Positions 1 to 9,752 are shown, counted from the first letter of the stretch. The stretch is DNA of 64,000 nucleotides from JAHBWV01 sp964588385 (GCA_964588385.1 CAZPPG010000003.1:58925-122924), one strand, 5' to 3'. Translations and numbers: made by a program. The notes: generated from the sequence alone by a model not told the origin.

Positions 1-86
1 ATGGCAAGGTGGTCCGCTTCTACGGCACCGTCACCGCCCAGACCTGGCTGATGGAAGACCTCTCGGACTTGGCCACCGTCATCTGA
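1..86 (+). CDS. C-terminal end of an unidentified protein (cut by window edge)
   Basis: An open frame enters from the left edge in frame 3 and stops at TGA 84-86, giving a 27-residue tail that ends in DLATVI. Codons use G or C at nearly every third position, as in the neighbouring genes, and the stop lies 4 bases before the stop of the convergent peptidase gene. This suggests a genuine gene end. Too little is present to name a family. Confidence 0.45.
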   Translation, partial: GKVVRFYGTVTAQTWLMEDLSDLATVI

Positions 87-90
87 CGGT

Positions 91-3000
91 TCAGTTGGAC
101 GAGCGAGTCAGCGATCCCTCCGACCCATCCGGGCGTTCCGCGGGCTTGGTGTCTCTCAGTTCCATGATGAAGTCGTACATCATGCGCCTGTAAAAATCAC
201 CGAACAGTCCGTGCCTGTATCCGGGCATGACCATCACGCGGAACTGCTTCTTCGCCTTCTGGAGCGCATCGATCAGACGGATCGCGTTCTGCATGTGGAC
301 GTTGTCGTCCATCGTGCCATGCGCTATCAGCAGCTTCCCCTTCAGATCCTTGGCCGCTCCGATGACGCTGGTAGCCTTGTATCCCTCCGGATTCTCCTGG
401 GGCGTAAGCATGTACCGCTCGGTGTAGATCGTGTCGTAGAGCGACCAGTCGGTCACGGGCGCTCCGGAGATGCCGGCCGCGAAGAGGTCTGAGTGCGTCA
501 TGCAGTACGCCGTCAGATAGCCGCCGAACGAATGCCCGTGCATGCCGATGCGTGAGGCATCCACGTAGGGTCGCGACCTGATCCATTCGATCGCTGCTTT
601 GACGTCCGCAAGCTCACGCACGCCCATCTGCTTGTAGGTCGTCCACGCCGATCTCGCGCCCTTGCCGCTGGCGCTGTAGGGGTCCGCTCTGAACAGAATG
701 AACCCCTCATTCGCAAGCACATGCTCCCAAAGGAGCGAACTCCACGCGTCCCTCACCGTGGGCGCGTGCGGGCCGCCGTAGGTCTGAAACCACACCGGAT
801 AGGAGTTTTCCGGGTCAAAGTCCGGCGGAAACAGCAAGCTGCCTTCGAGCACGTACGGATCTTCTCCCTCACGCTCCACCGGAACTTGCACAAGTTCATA
901 CGTACCCCGGCGGTACTTCGCCAGATCCCGCACCGGGTTCGTGTCGAGCATCCGCACAAGCCCGCCATCCGATGATCGCAGCGCGACCTTGGGCGTCGTT
1001 GCCGATGTCGACCAGGTATCAATGAAGTACGAACCCTTCGGGCTCATCGAGACGCTGTGATGACCCGGCTCAAGCGTCAGACGCTCCATCCCGGTCCCGT
1101 CCAGCTTCACGCGATACAGGTTCTCTGCGATGTGCGAGTCCGCCGTGCCCGTTACGTACAACCAGCCGTTCTCCTCGTCAACCAGCGCGATGGAGCGGAC
1201 CTCCCACTCACCCTCCGTGACAGGCGTGAGGGCCTTGCCCTCTTTATCTGCCTTGTACACGTGCTTCCAACCCGTCCGCTCACTCAACCAAAGGAACGAG
1301 CCATCCTTCAAGAACTTCGGCTCCCCCATCCATTCAACCCACGCCTCCGTGGTCTCCCGCCAGAGCACCTCCGGCTTTCCCGCACCGTTGCCGCACGCTG
1401 TGACATCCATCCACGTCTGTGATCGATCCTGCACACACACCATCAGGCGGCCGCCCCCGTGCAGCCACGCCACCCCCGGAACAATGAACTGGCCGGTCAC
1501 ATACGAGGAGAGATCGACCCATCGCGGCTCGCTCCCGGCAACCGTGACGATGCCGACGCGAACGTCCGGATTCGGCTCCCCCACTCGCGGGTAACGCGTT
1601 CTCTCCACGTTCTGCGGCTCGGGATTGTCGTCCACGATCACGTACTCAGGAACCCGCGTGCTGTCCGTCTCAAGAAACGCGATCCGCGTGGAGTCGGGGC
1701 TCCACCAGTACGCCTGCCAGTTGCGGTTGAAGAGCTCCTCGAAGTACACCCATCCCGCTCGCCCGCACTCAATCAGTCCGCTGCCTGTTGTGGTGAGCTG
1801 CCGCTCCGTCTGCGTCTGAACATCCACGACCCAGAGGTTCTTCTCCTTCACATACGCCACAAAGCGTCCATCCGGGCTGAAGGTGGCGAGTTCCTCGGGT
1901 TGTGGCGAACTGGTCAGACGCACAGCGACCGAGCCGTCCATCTTGCAGTAGTAAAGGTCATTCTCATGCTCCACAAAGAACGCGTCCCGCGACTCGGTGA
2001 AGCGCCTCCCCCCGCTCGTCGCCAATCGCTCCGCCGTACGCTTGTCAAGAACCGGAATCTTCTCTAGCGCCTGCGCCATCACTGTGTCTTCGGCGTGCAG
2101 TTCCATGCGCCCGGTGGCCGCGTGCACCCGCCACGTCTTCCCATCCTTCCGCTGCAGGAAGTGCTCACCATCCTCTCGCCAGCTCAGGCCCCCCACGGGA
2201 GTTCCGGCCAGATCCGGGGCCGGTCGCTTCTCATAAACCGCTTCGTACGTGAGTGCCAGGTCGGACTTTGCGTCTTCGGGCAGATCCGGAGCCGCGACGG
2301 TGAGTACCGGCGTCACCGCCGGCACCCGTAGCACGGGGTATTCCGTCCCTTCGTCAAGCTCTCCCACAAGTCCCCACGTTGCGAGACCATCCTCCGCCAT
2401 CGGCTCGAGAAGATACGAAGCCAGTGTTCCGAGCGGCTGTGCGGTTCTCACTCGCCACCACCCCGCGGGCACGCGCTGCATGCCCTCCACCGGGGACGCC
2501 TCCACGGTCAGCAGCGTGCGCCCCTGGAACGGGCGATCGGCTCGCGAAACACGATCCAGGCGCTGCGACACGACATCAAGCTCGATGTCTTCCCTGATTT
2601 CTTCCACGCGAATGCCATGTCGCTGCAGTCGTTGGACAAGTTCCGTCATCTCGGGGGGGATCATGTACGCCGCGGGGCGCTTGATCGTCAGCGTCGGCTC
2701 CCACCGATCCACGCGCGTGACCTGATAGTCCTTGATCGTGTCGGTTCGCTGCGCACGGCCGTCCCTCTGCTCTTCCACGTATCCGAAGACCGTGACGGCC
2801 TCATCAAAGGGAAGCGCCTGCGCCCGGAGCGCAAGCTCACCTCCGGAATCCCCGGCTTTCGACACGCGTTCGTCGGCCTTGGCGATCAACTCGCGAATCC
2901 GCTTGGCGTTCTCGGCCGTGAAGCCAAGCACTTCCGCGCAGAACGCCTGCGTGCACAGCACCCGGTCCTTGAATGGTGCGTAGACATACGCCTCCGACAG

Positions 3001-3879
3001 GATCGCGATCCGGTTGCGCAAACCCACGTATCCCTCGCCGTAGCGAGGCAGCGCAGGATACGACCTCCACTCCGTGTGATCCTTCTCAAAGTCGCCGTAC
3101 CAGAACGTCTCGTAGCCCGTCTTGGCCTTCACGCCCTCGTCAACAGCCGGCAGAAAGATCTCCGCGGCGAAGGCCCTGAGCTCGGCGTCAACCGCCGGGT
3201 GCCGCGGCGACGAGTACGTCAGCGTGTACCTGTGGAAAGACCCGTTCGTCGTGTGACAGTCCACCACCACCGCCGGATCCCAGTCGTTGAAGACGCGCAC
3301 CAGAGCCCTCGTCTCGGGCGCATCCATCTTCACGTAGTCGCGATTCAGGTCCAATCCCGCAGCGTTCTCCCGAACGCCCACCCCGCCGGAGGGACCGGTC
3401 TGGTGCGCCCGGTTCTTGGCGTCGATCCGCTCGTTCCCATCCGGGTTGTAGTTCGGGAGTACCAGAACAACCAGCCCTTCCAGCACCCCTGCACTCTCCG
3501 CCAGCACCAGGTCTCGCGCCAGCATCAGCAGCGCCTCTTTCCCTTCCACCTCCCCGGCGTGGATATTGCCCATCAGCAGCACGACGGGCCGCTCCGTCGC
3601 ACGAGCCGCCGCCGCATCCGCCAGCGGCTTGTCCGAAAGCACCAGCATCGGAATGTCCCGCCCCTCAATCGTCTGCCCGATTGTGGCGTATGTCGCTCGA
3701 TCCGAGCGTGCATCAAGCGCTTTCAGAATCCGGACCACGTCATCATGACGAGTGGTCCGCTCGAAGCCGCTCAGCTCAGCCTCGGTCTGGAGTTCAGGCG
3801 GAGTACCGCTCTGGCCTTCCTGTGCGCTCGCGAGCCCGGCAAGAATGAAGAGAGCAACAACGGCGATCAATCGATGCAT
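91..3879 (-). CDS. Secreted M14 zinc carboxypeptidase fused to S9 prolyl oligopeptidase
   Basis: A large exported protein (1262 aa) with two peptidase modules. After a signal peptide (LIAVVALFILAGLASAQ) comes an M14-like carboxypeptidase with the HxxE zinc motif NIHAGE (H107, E110), the arginine of DLNRD (R180) and the third zinc ligand in DCHTTN (H209). The second half is a DPP-IV-like beta-propeller and an alpha/beta-hydrolase: GHSFGG (S1117), HGTMDD (D1191) and GYRHG (H1223) form the Ser-Asp-His triad. ATG 3879 has GGAG nine bases upstream; a GTG seven codons earlier has no such support. Both catalytic sets look intact, so the protein probably cleaves peptides in the periplasm, removing residues from both ends. 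It follows the amidohydrolase gene by 87 bases on the same strand and may be cotranscribed. The fusion order is seen directly; the substrates are unknown. Confidence 0.9.
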   Translation of the reverse strand: MHRLIAVVALFILAGLASAQEGQSGTPPELQTEAELSGFERTTRHDDVVRILKALDARSDRATYATIGQTIEGRDIPMLVLSDKPLADAAAARATERPVVLLMGNIHAGEVEGKEALLMLARDLVLAESAGVLEGLVVLVLPNYNPDGNERIDAKNRAHQTGPSGGVGVRENAAGLDLNRDYVKMDAPETRALVRVFNDWDPAVVVDCHTTNGSFHRYTLTYSSPRHPAVDAELRAFAAEIFLPAVDEGVKAKTGYETFWYGDFEKDHTEWRSYPALPRYGEGYVGLRNRIAILSEAYVYAPFKDRVLCTQAFCAEVLGFTAENAKRIRELIAKADERVSKAGDSGGELALRAQALPFDEAVTVFGYVEEQRDGRAQRTDTIKDYQVTRVDRWEPTLTIKRPAAYMIPPEMTELVQRLQRHGIRVEEIREDIELDVVSQRLDRVSRADRPFQGRTLLTVEASPVEGMQRVPAGWWRVRTAQPLGTLASYLLEPMAEDGLATWGLVGELDEGTEYPVLRVPAVTPVLTVAAPDLPEDAKSDLALTYEAVYEKRPAPDLAGTPVGGLSWREDGEHFLQRKDGKTWRVHAATGRMELHAEDTVMAQALEKIPVLDKRTAERLATSGGRRFTESRDAFFVEHENDLYYCKMDGSVAVRLTSSPQPEELATFSPDGRFVAYVKEKNLWVVDVQTQTERQLTTTGSGLIECGRAGWVYFEELFNRNWQAYWWSPDSTRIAFLETDSTRVPEYVIVDDNPEPQNVERTRYPRVGEPNPDVRVGIVTVAGSEPRWVDLSSYVTGQFIVPGVAWLHGGGRLMVCVQDRSQTWMDVTACGNGAGKPEVLWRETTEAWVEWMGEPKFLKDGSFLWLSERTGWKHVYKADKEGKALTPVTEGEWEVRSIALVDEENGWLYVTGTADSHIAENLYRVKLDGTGMERLTLEPGHHSVSMSPKGSYFIDTWSTSATTPKVALRSSDGGLVRMLDTNPVRDLAKYRRGTYELVQVPVEREGEDPYVLEGSLLFPPDFDPENSYPVWFQTYGGPHAPTVRDAWSSLLWEHVLANEGFILFRADPYSASGKGARSAWTTYKQMGVRELADVKAAIEWIRSRPYVDASRIGMHGHSFGGYLTAYCMTHSDLFAAGISGAPVTDWSLYDTIYTERYMLTPQENPEGYKATSVIGAAKDLKGKLLIAHGTMDDNVHMQNAIRLIDALQKAKKQFRVMVMPGYRHGLFGDFYRRMMYDFIMELRDTKPAERPDGSEGSLTRSSN

Positions 3880-3966
3880 CGGCAGTATCTCCGGCCGCAC
3901 GCCTTTCAGGCGTCGCGCGTAGAGGATACCGACATCCGGCGAAGACGTTGAGCCCTCCGGCGGTCC

Positions 3967-5295
3967 TCAAGGTCGAAGGAGAGGCCGCCCATCTTCCTTC
4001 ACGACCACGCCCCCTTTCATCACAAACTGCACATCCTGAAGTGCTCGAACGTCATCGAGCGGGTTTCCCCGCGTCGCGATCAGGTCCCCCGCCATGCCGG
4101 GCCGGATCGCCCCAACCATCTCTCGGAGGCCGCACAAGTCCGCGGCGTTCAGCGTCGCACTCACGATGGCGTCGCTTGCCGACATGCCCGCCTCCGTCAT
4201 GTACTCGAACTCTCTGGCATTGATGCCGTGGGCACAGACCCCGGCGTCCGTGCCGAAGGCGATCTTGACGCCACCCCGGTAAGCCCTGCCGAATGCCTCT
4301 TGAATCACCGGGCCGACGGTCCGGGCCTTCGCCGCGACAGCGGAGGAGTAGTACCCCGGAACGGCGGCGTTGGCTTCCACGGTCTTGCCCGCAATAATTG
4401 TCGGCACCAAATAGGTGCCCCGCTCCTTCATCAGCTCAATGGCCTCATCATCGAGGAACGTGCCGTGCTCGATTGAATCCACTCCCGCCCGCACAGCGGC
4501 CTTGATGCCCCGAACCCCGTGAGCGTGCGACGCGACCCGCTTCCCCAGCAGGTGCGCAGTCTCCACGATCGCAGCCAGTTCGTCCTCAAAAAGCTGCTGC
4601 TCGGTTCCCGCGCCGATGTTGGAAAGAACGCCGCCGGTCGCCGTCAACTTGATGCAGTCCGCGCCGCGCTTCACCTGGTGCCGAACAGCCCGGCGGCAGG
4701 CATCCTCGCCGTCGATCACGCCGCTTGACGGGGTCGGGATGGGCAGCAAGTCGTCACGGAAGCCGTTTGTGTCGTCGCCGTGTCCGCCAGTCGGCGTGAT
4801 GGCCTCGCCTGAAGACAAAACCCTGGGGCCGTGCACACGCCCCGCCCCGATCGCGTCTCGAACTGCGAACACCGCATCTCCGCCCGAACCCACATCCCGG
4901 ACAGTCGTGAACCCGGCCATCAACGCTTTGTGCGCATTCTCAAGGGCGCGTAAGGTGCGGTCGGCATCGGACTCTTCGAGCGCCCGCATCCGAACGTCGG
5001 CCGTAAACTCCATCGAAAGGTGGACGTGACAGTCAATCAGTCCCGGAAGCACGAAGCAGTCCGACAAGTCGACAACTTGGGCATCTTGGGGGATCTGCGT
5101 CGAGGCATCCCCCACACGTTCGATCGCACCGTTGCGGACGAGAACGACGGCGCCGTCGATCGGGCTCTGGCCAGGCTCGGCCAAAAGCTTGCCGCATCGG
5201 ACCGCGACCACTTGTGCGGCAACCGGTGCGGCCGTGCCCAGGATCAACAAGCACGCCACCATCCCCGCGAACCCCACGACCCGTGTCAACTTCAT
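3967..5295 (-). CDS. Secreted metal-dependent amidohydrolase (imidazolonepropionase/prolidase-like)
   Basis: A 442-residue amidohydrolase with an N-terminal signal peptide (VACLLILGTAAPVAA). The TIM-barrel metal site is visible: HxH in DCHVHL (H90, H92), the candidate bridging lysine in CIKLTATGG (K216), histidines H257 and H277, and the aspartate in FGTDAG. These match the amidohydro_1 group that includes Xaa-Pro dipeptidases and imidazolonepropionase-like exported enzymes. Such enzymes hydrolyse amide bonds, often in N-capped or proline dipeptides. The gene lies directly upstream of the M14-S9 peptidase on the same strand, which suggests a joint role in extracytoplasmic peptide breakdown. 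The exact substrate cannot be read from the sequence. Confidence 0.87.
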   Translation of the reverse strand: MKLTRVVGFAGMVACLLILGTAAPVAAQVVAVRCGKLLAEPGQSPIDGAVVLVRNGAIERVGDASTQIPQDAQVVDLSDCFVLPGLIDCHVHLSMEFTADVRMRALEESDADRTLRALENAHKALMAGFTTVRDVGSGGDAVFAVRDAIGAGRVHGPRVLSSGEAITPTGGHGDDTNGFRDDLLPIPTPSSGVIDGEDACRRAVRHQVKRGADCIKLTATGGVLSNIGAGTEQQLFEDELAAIVETAHLLGKRVASHAHGVRGIKAAVRAGVDSIEHGTFLDDEAIELMKERGTYLVPTIIAGKTVEANAAVPGYYSSAVAAKARTVGPVIQEAFGRAYRGGVKIAFGTDAGVCAHGINAREFEYMTEAGMSASDAIVSATLNAADLCGLREMVGAIRPGMAGDLIATRGNPLDDVRALQDVQFVMKGGVVVKEDGRPLLRP

Positions 5296-5345
5296 AGCTG
5301 CTTTCCCTTCGGTTCAAAGCGCCCAGAATAGCAACGACAACCGCG

Positions 5346-5406
5346 TACGGCAGGCGATGAATAAACGTCCAACATCCGCGTCCCGGAATCACAACTTCCT
5401 GCCGTA
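5346..5406. repeat. Inverted repeat with 9-bp perfect arms in a divergent intergenic region
   Basis: TACGGCAGG at 5346-5354 is the exact reverse complement of CCTGCCGTA at 5398-5406, with 43 bases between. The pair lies between the divergent amidohydrolase and PEP-CTERM genes, just upstream of the candidate promoter of the latter. It may be an operator pair. Chance occurrence is possible. Confidence 0.3.
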
Positions 5407-5413
5407 AAGAACG

Positions 5414-5442
5414 TTGCGTTCGGAATGCCGACCCGCTATCTT
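5414..5442 (+). promoter_or_regulatory. Candidate sigma-70-type promoter of the PEP-CTERM gene
   Basis: TTGCGT (5414-5419) and TATCTT (5437-5442) are separated by exactly 17 bases and lie about 60 bases before the ATG at 5504. The match to consensus is partial (3/6 and 4/6), so this is only a candidate. Confidence 0.3.
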
Positions 5443-5503
5443 GAGCGATGCGTTTGTCGCCCGTGTTGGGCGGCGTTCTGTTCGCACCTCTGGAGAGAGT
5501 GAC

Positions 5504-6211
5504 ATGAAGAAGAATCTGTTCGCCGCGACGGTCCTCGTCGCAGTCGCCGGGCTCGCGTCCGCTGACACGTTCAACGACAACGTCGGCAACCACCTCGCTG
5601 GCGGCGACCTCCACGATTTTTTCGCGAGCCAGGGCTTCAACCACCTGGACATCGTCTCGGTCTCTGTCTCCAACGACGCGAGCGATCTCTTCTTTGACAT
5701 CCACCTGAATGCCGACATTGATGCGACCAGTTGGGGCAACTACATGGTCGGCCTGAACACAGGCGCAGGCACCGCAACCGACAACCCGTGGGGCCCGCGC
5801 CCGATCAACTGGAACACGACAATCAGCCACTGGATCGGCACCTGGGCCAACGATGGCGGCTCGTCCACCAATGGTCAGGTCTGGTCGCACGACGGCGTGA
5901 GCTGGAGCCAGATCTCTGGCCTTTCAGGCACCGATAACTCGGCGCACAGCACAGGCCATCAGCGTTTCTCGGTTTCGCTGGCCACTCTCGGTCTCAGCGT
6001 CGGCGACGTCGTTCTGTTCGACGTCGTGACCTCCGGAGGCGGCGGCGGCGACCCCGGTGTCGACCACCTCTCTCGCGCTGACTACTCCACAGATAACTGG
6101 GGTTCCGGATCCGCTTCCGGCAACTTCCTTGCGTACACCATCGTGCCGGCTCCCGGCGCGATGGCGCTCGTCGGCCTCGGCGGCCTAGCCATGGGTCGTC
6201 GTCGCCGCTGA
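5504..6211 (+). CDS. PEP-CTERM-type secreted protein
   Basis: ATG 5504 is preceded by GGAGAGAG at good spacing, giving 235 residues; the frame is open further upstream but has no better start. The protein has a signal peptide (MKKNLFAATVLVAVAGLASA), a Gly/Ser/Asn/Asp-rich body with few charged residues, and a C-terminal sorting tail: VPAPGAMAL, a short hydrophobic helix, then MGRRRR. This matches the planctomycete variant of PEP-CTERM tails processed by an exosortase-type system, in which the protein is cut and anchored at the cell surface or in matrix. No exosortase is in the window. The body matches nothing I recognise. A strong hairpin terminator follows at 6254. Confidence 0.85.
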   Translation: MKKNLFAATVLVAVAGLASADTFNDNVGNHLAGGDLHDFFASQGFNHLDIVSVSVSNDASDLFFDIHLNADIDATSWGNYMVGLNTGAGTATDNPWGPRPINWNTTISHWIGTWANDGGSSTNGQVWSHDGVSWSQISGLSGTDNSAHSTGHQRFSVSLATLGLSVGDVVLFDVVTSGGGGGDPGVDHLSRADYSTDNWGSGSASGNFLAYTIVPAPGAMALVGLGGLAMGRRRR

Positions 6212-6253
6212 TATCCCCGCTCGATCACGCACCAGTCTGACACGATCATGTGA

Positions 6254-6288
6254 AACGCTCTCGGGACCGCCCGGGAGCGTTCTTTATT
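6254..6288 (+). terminator. Rho-independent terminator after the PEP-CTERM gene
   Basis: AACGCTCTCGGG and CCCGGGAGCGTT form a 12-pair stem with one G-U pair and an ACCG loop, followed by CTTTATTT. The convergent oxidase gene stops at 6289, directly beside it, so the hairpin may also limit transcription from the other side, although the minus-strand U-tract is poor. Confidence 0.8.
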
Positions 6289-7431
6289 TCATGAGCCCTT
6301 GAAACGCTGCATCCCGAGGAACGCCGCCGGTAGTGCCGTGCATCCGTGCATAGCCAGATCCGCCATGATCTCCCCGACCACAGGCGCAAACTTGAACCCG
6401 TGCCCGCTGAAGCCACACGCGATCGATACATTCGCATGCTCCGGGTGGAAGTCGAGGATGAAGTGCGAGTCCGGGCTCATCGTGTACATGCACGTCGCCA
6501 TCGACAATGTCGGACCGTCTCCGCTGGGCAGAAATCGCCGAAGCCCGTCGCGGAAGTTCTCTTCATCCTGAAGGGTGGCGCCCTCACGATCCAGCGTTTC
6601 GGGGTCGGCCGTCGGACCCGGCACGTGCCGCGCTATCTTCAGCCCCGGCCTCGACTCGGCCATTGGGAACCCGTAGAAGATCGAGCGGCTCTCGTCCTCG
6701 ATCGCCCAGCATGGAAACCGCTCTTTCGTGAACAGCGCGGGCTCGCGAGGCCAGACCCATCCAAGAATCTGCCTGGTCACGCGGAGTTCAACGCCAAGCT
6801 CGGCGACAATGCCCGACGTCCACGCGCCACAACAGAACACCACGCGTGCGGCGTGATACGTCCCTCGCTCGGTGGACACTCTCACGCCAGCAGCGCTCGC
6901 CTCCCAACCGAGCGTCCGCTCGCACGCATGGATCTCGGCGCCGTGCCGGATCGCCTCGGTCGCCATGAGCGCAACCGCATGTTCTGGCACGATGTACCCC
7001 GCGTCCGGCTCGAACATCGCCACGTAAGACGGAGGCAAATCGAACTGAGGGAACTCCGCCCGAATCTGCTCGCGCGAAAGTGCCCGGTGCTCGAGCCCGT
7101 GCGTCCTCGCTGCCGCCAGCGAGCACGACACCGTCTCACTCGTCGGCAGTCCCGCATAGAGCCCACCGGTCCTCACGAATGGACGCAGCCTCGAGACCTC
7201 GTTCAACTCATGCCACAACGCCAGCGAGCGCTTCAGCAACGGCACATAATCCGGATGCTCAAAGTACGCCAGCCGGAACATCCGGGAATGACCGTGGTGC
7301 GCGCCCATGTCATGCGGCACGCTGAACCTCTCCAGGCCCAGCACGCGAACGCCTCGCCGAGCCAGATGCCAGCACGTCGCGGCGCCCATCGTCCCGACAC
7401 CGACCACAATCACATCAAACGACTTGGACAT
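6289..7431 (-). CDS. solA: FAD-dependent N-methyltryptophan/sarcosine oxidase-like protein
   Basis: A 380-residue flavoprotein of the monomeric sarcosine oxidase/N-methyltryptophan oxidase family, which oxidises N-methyl amino acids to the amine acid, formaldehyde and hydrogen peroxide. The N-terminal Rossmann motif GVGTMG binds FAD, HGHSRMFRLAY matches the family signature, and CMYTMSPD contains Cys314, equivalent to the cysteine that carries covalent FAD in MSOX. GFSGHGFKF near the C-terminus is also characteristic. The length is normal. The start overlaps the 3' end of the DUF2339 gene by 17 bases, so the two are probably translationally coupled. The choice among sarcosine, N-methyltryptophan or another secondary amine is open. 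Confidence 0.85.
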   Translation of the reverse strand: MSKSFDVIVVGVGTMGAATCWHLARRGVRVLGLERFSVPHDMGAHHGHSRMFRLAYFEHPDYVPLLKRSLALWHELNEVSRLRPFVRTGGLYAGLPTSETVSCSLAAARTHGLEHRALSREQIRAEFPQFDLPPSYVAMFEPDAGYIVPEHAVALMATEAIRHGAEIHACERTLGWEASAAGVRVSTERGTYHAARVVFCCGAWTSGIVAELGVELRVTRQILGWVWPREPALFTKERFPCWAIEDESRSIFYGFPMAESRPGLKIARHVPGPTADPETLDREGATLQDEENFRDGLRRFLPSGDGPTLSMATCMYTMSPDSHFILDFHPEHANVSIACGFSGHGFKFAPVVGEIMADLAMHGCTALPAAFLGMQRFKGS

Positions 7432-9661
7432 CCTCCGAGTCTACACCCTTGGGCACTCCACGATCCAGCACCCGTGAGAGGCGCGCGTACCCGACGCCCA
7501 CAAGAAGCATGAGCAGTCCGATGCCGACGAAGGCTCCCACTCTCCAGGCTGGAGCGACGTGCGCAAAGTCAACGAGCACGAGCTTGGCGCCCGCAATGTA
7601 GAGCAATCCCAATCCGACATGGCGAACCGGGGCGATCCGCCGACCGAATCCGATTGCAATCGCACCCGTGCCGAACACCCCCCACCAGATGGAGACCGCC
7701 GCGGCCCGCGCGTGCACATCACCCGAAATCACACCAGCGACCCGAGCCGCCTCGTAGCTTGTGGCAGTCAGAACCACCAAAGCGGCCACGGCCGTACAGG
7801 CAACTGTGAGGTCTATCCGTCCCTCTTTCCGCGGCTTGCCGCCCCTCGATGCGACCCTCGCTCCCAACATCTGCACGCCTCCCACAGTAAGACCCAACCA
7901 AAGCCCCTCATGCATCAACGGTAAAGCCGCGGTCGCGAACCAGCGATCGCCCAAGTACGCCGACGACCAAGGAACACACGCCGCGAGTCCTCCCAGCAAT
8001 GCAATCCACGCCGCACGGCGCCTGCCGAGCACTTGACCTGCGCACGCCCACGCGGCCCCAAGGACAATCCATCCCCAAGCAAGCGAGTCCGGCCTGGCAT
8101 CCTCATGGAGCAGTGAAGCAAACGTCAGAGCGGGTCCTATCGCAAGCCCCACGCGCTCAAACGGTCGAACAGGCTCGTCGTCCACCCACCCCATCAGCTT
8201 GGATCCCACGATCCAAGCGCCACTCGCCAGCCACATGCACCACATCCATTCCGTCAACACCAGACCGAGAAAGCCTCGCCCACCGTCCATCATGTCGCCA
8301 GACAGAGGCTCGTAGAGCACCAGCGCCACGGTCGCGAGGCACATCGACACCAATCCGTACACGCCGAGCGAGCGGCGTCGGACCAATCTGGCGGCCAACG
8401 CGCTCGCCACTCCCAAGAACACCCACGTCAGAATGAGCGCCGGCCCCGAGAACGCGACACCGATCGCCAGGAGGACGAGCCCTCCCGCCTGCGCGAACAG
8501 CCCGACCGACAAGCCTCTACGCGGCGTGCCGCCAGCCATTCTCGAGCTCCCTGACACACAACTGCCCAGTGCCCCAGCGCTGACACACGCGATCGCCATC
8601 ACCGCCGGAGCCGTCCAGTCCCATGCGGCAAACGACTCGGAGAGAATGGAAAGGCCTAGCAGAGACGTCCACGCCGTCACAACAAAGCTCGCGGCATCGA
8701 CCACTGATTGAGGCATACCGCGGTTGGTGACTGACGTCCGGACGGAAGTCCTCATCAGGTCCCATTGAACGACGAACCACACCGCTGCAAGGAACACGCA
8801 AGGTCCGGCTGTCCCTTCTCCCGCGACCGACTCGATCCATGCGATCCCGAGCAGCCCTGTGCCACTCCAGCCCACCCATCGCGCCAGCGAGAATCGGCCT
8901 GGGCCGCGCCTCGCGATCACAATCGAGGAGACCAACACCGCCAGCAGATAGCCGGGCAGAAGATACGGTCGAGGCACATCGGGCCACAGCAGCACCGGCG
9001 TCAGATAGGCGCACGCGAAGCCGACCATTCCGACAGAGACCAGGCGCGAGCCCAGTGCGATGACGACCCCGACCGCGGAGACCGACGCGAGCAATGCAAA
9101 CACCAGCCAGAGCGGGATGAGGTCGTAAAGCTCATACGCAGCGAACGCGGACGCGTACAGCGTTCCGATCCCCGCAGCCAGCGAGCCAGCGCCGGCGAAG
9201 GGATTGACCTTGCGACGAAGAATCTCCCCCGCCGCGAGCAGCATCGCTCCAAACACGGCGCCGATGATGCACCGAGCCTCAGGCGGGAAGCTGAGCCACT
9301 TCTGGTCGTACGCGAGCTTTACAAAGAGGCCGACACCCGCCACGACGATCAGCGCACCCACCCACGCGATCACGCGCTCACCGAGCAGTCTCTCCAAACT
9401 AAGACCCGGCTCGCGCAACTTGCCCGGCCGCGCGCTGCGCGCGGGGGCGTTCCCTCGCGCGACCACCGCAGCGCCAGCCGCTGTCGGACGGACTTCCTCT
9501 TCGATCGTGGGCTCTCTCGGATCCGGAACAGGCGGGTGTACAGGTCTGTCCTTCCGGACAACCCGCATGATTCCCAGCCGATTCTCGATCCGAGCGAGCC
9601 GGGCTTCGATCTCCCCCAAGCGCTGATCGAGCGGCTTCGACGATTCACCCGCGGGGTCCAT
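7415..9661 (-). CDS. DUF2339 multi-spanning membrane protein
   Basis: A 748-residue membrane protein. ATG 9661 has GGAGG eight bases upstream, better than the two ATGs 15-21 bases earlier. The N-terminus has a short coiled coil (LGEIEARLARIENRL), then a Pro/Arg/Ala-rich linker, then a long series of hydrophobic helices (about 20) down to the C-terminus, beginning at ERVIAWVGALIVVAGVGLF. This layout, a cytoplasmic coiled coil followed by many helices, is that of DUF2339, whose function is unknown. It sits between the nucleotide-sugar gene and the oxidase gene on the same strand. A role in envelope or polymer export would be a guess. Confidence 0.82.
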   Translation of the reverse strand: MDPAGESSKPLDQRLGEIEARLARIENRLGIMRVVRKDRPVHPPVPDPREPTIEEEVRPTAAGAAVVARGNAPARSARPGKLREPGLSLERLLGERVIAWVGALIVVAGVGLFVKLAYDQKWLSFPPEARCIIGAVFGAMLLAAGEILRRKVNPFAGAGSLAAGIGTLYASAFAAYELYDLIPLWLVFALLASVSAVGVVIALGSRLVSVGMVGFACAYLTPVLLWPDVPRPYLLPGYLLAVLVSSIVIARRGPGRFSLARWVGWSGTGLLGIAWIESVAGEGTAGPCVFLAAVWFVVQWDLMRTSVRTSVTNRGMPQSVVDAASFVVTAWTSLLGLSILSESFAAWDWTAPAVMAIACVSAGALGSCVSGSSRMAGGTPRRGLSVGLFAQAGGLVLLAIGVAFSGPALILTWVFLGVASALAARLVRRRSLGVYGLVSMCLATVALVLYEPLSGDMMDGGRGFLGLVLTEWMWCMWLASGAWIVGSKLMGWVDDEPVRPFERVGLAIGPALTFASLLHEDARPDSLAWGWIVLGAAWACAGQVLGRRRAAWIALLGGLAACVPWSSAYLGDRWFATAALPLMHEGLWLGLTVGGVQMLGARVASRGGKPRKEGRIDLTVACTAVAALVVLTATSYEAARVAGVISGDVHARAAAVSIWWGVFGTGAIAIGFGRRIAPVRHVGLGLLYIAGAKLVLVDFAHVAPAWRVGAFVGIGLLMLLVGVGYARLSRVLDRGVPKGVDSEDVQVV

Positions 9662-9752
9662 AGGCACGACCTCCATCGCCATGTTAGCGATTACTAGGTC
9701 TTCGTGCCACTCGATTTCGCGCGTGCGCCGGAATCCCGGCAACTGCGGCGGA

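Noticed and set aside
2617..3951. A 444-residue plus-strand frame opposite the M14-S9 gene
   Set aside because: It is rich in Arg, His and Pro with no recognisable motif and mirrors the codon pattern of the minus-strand gene, whose catalytic residues are clear.
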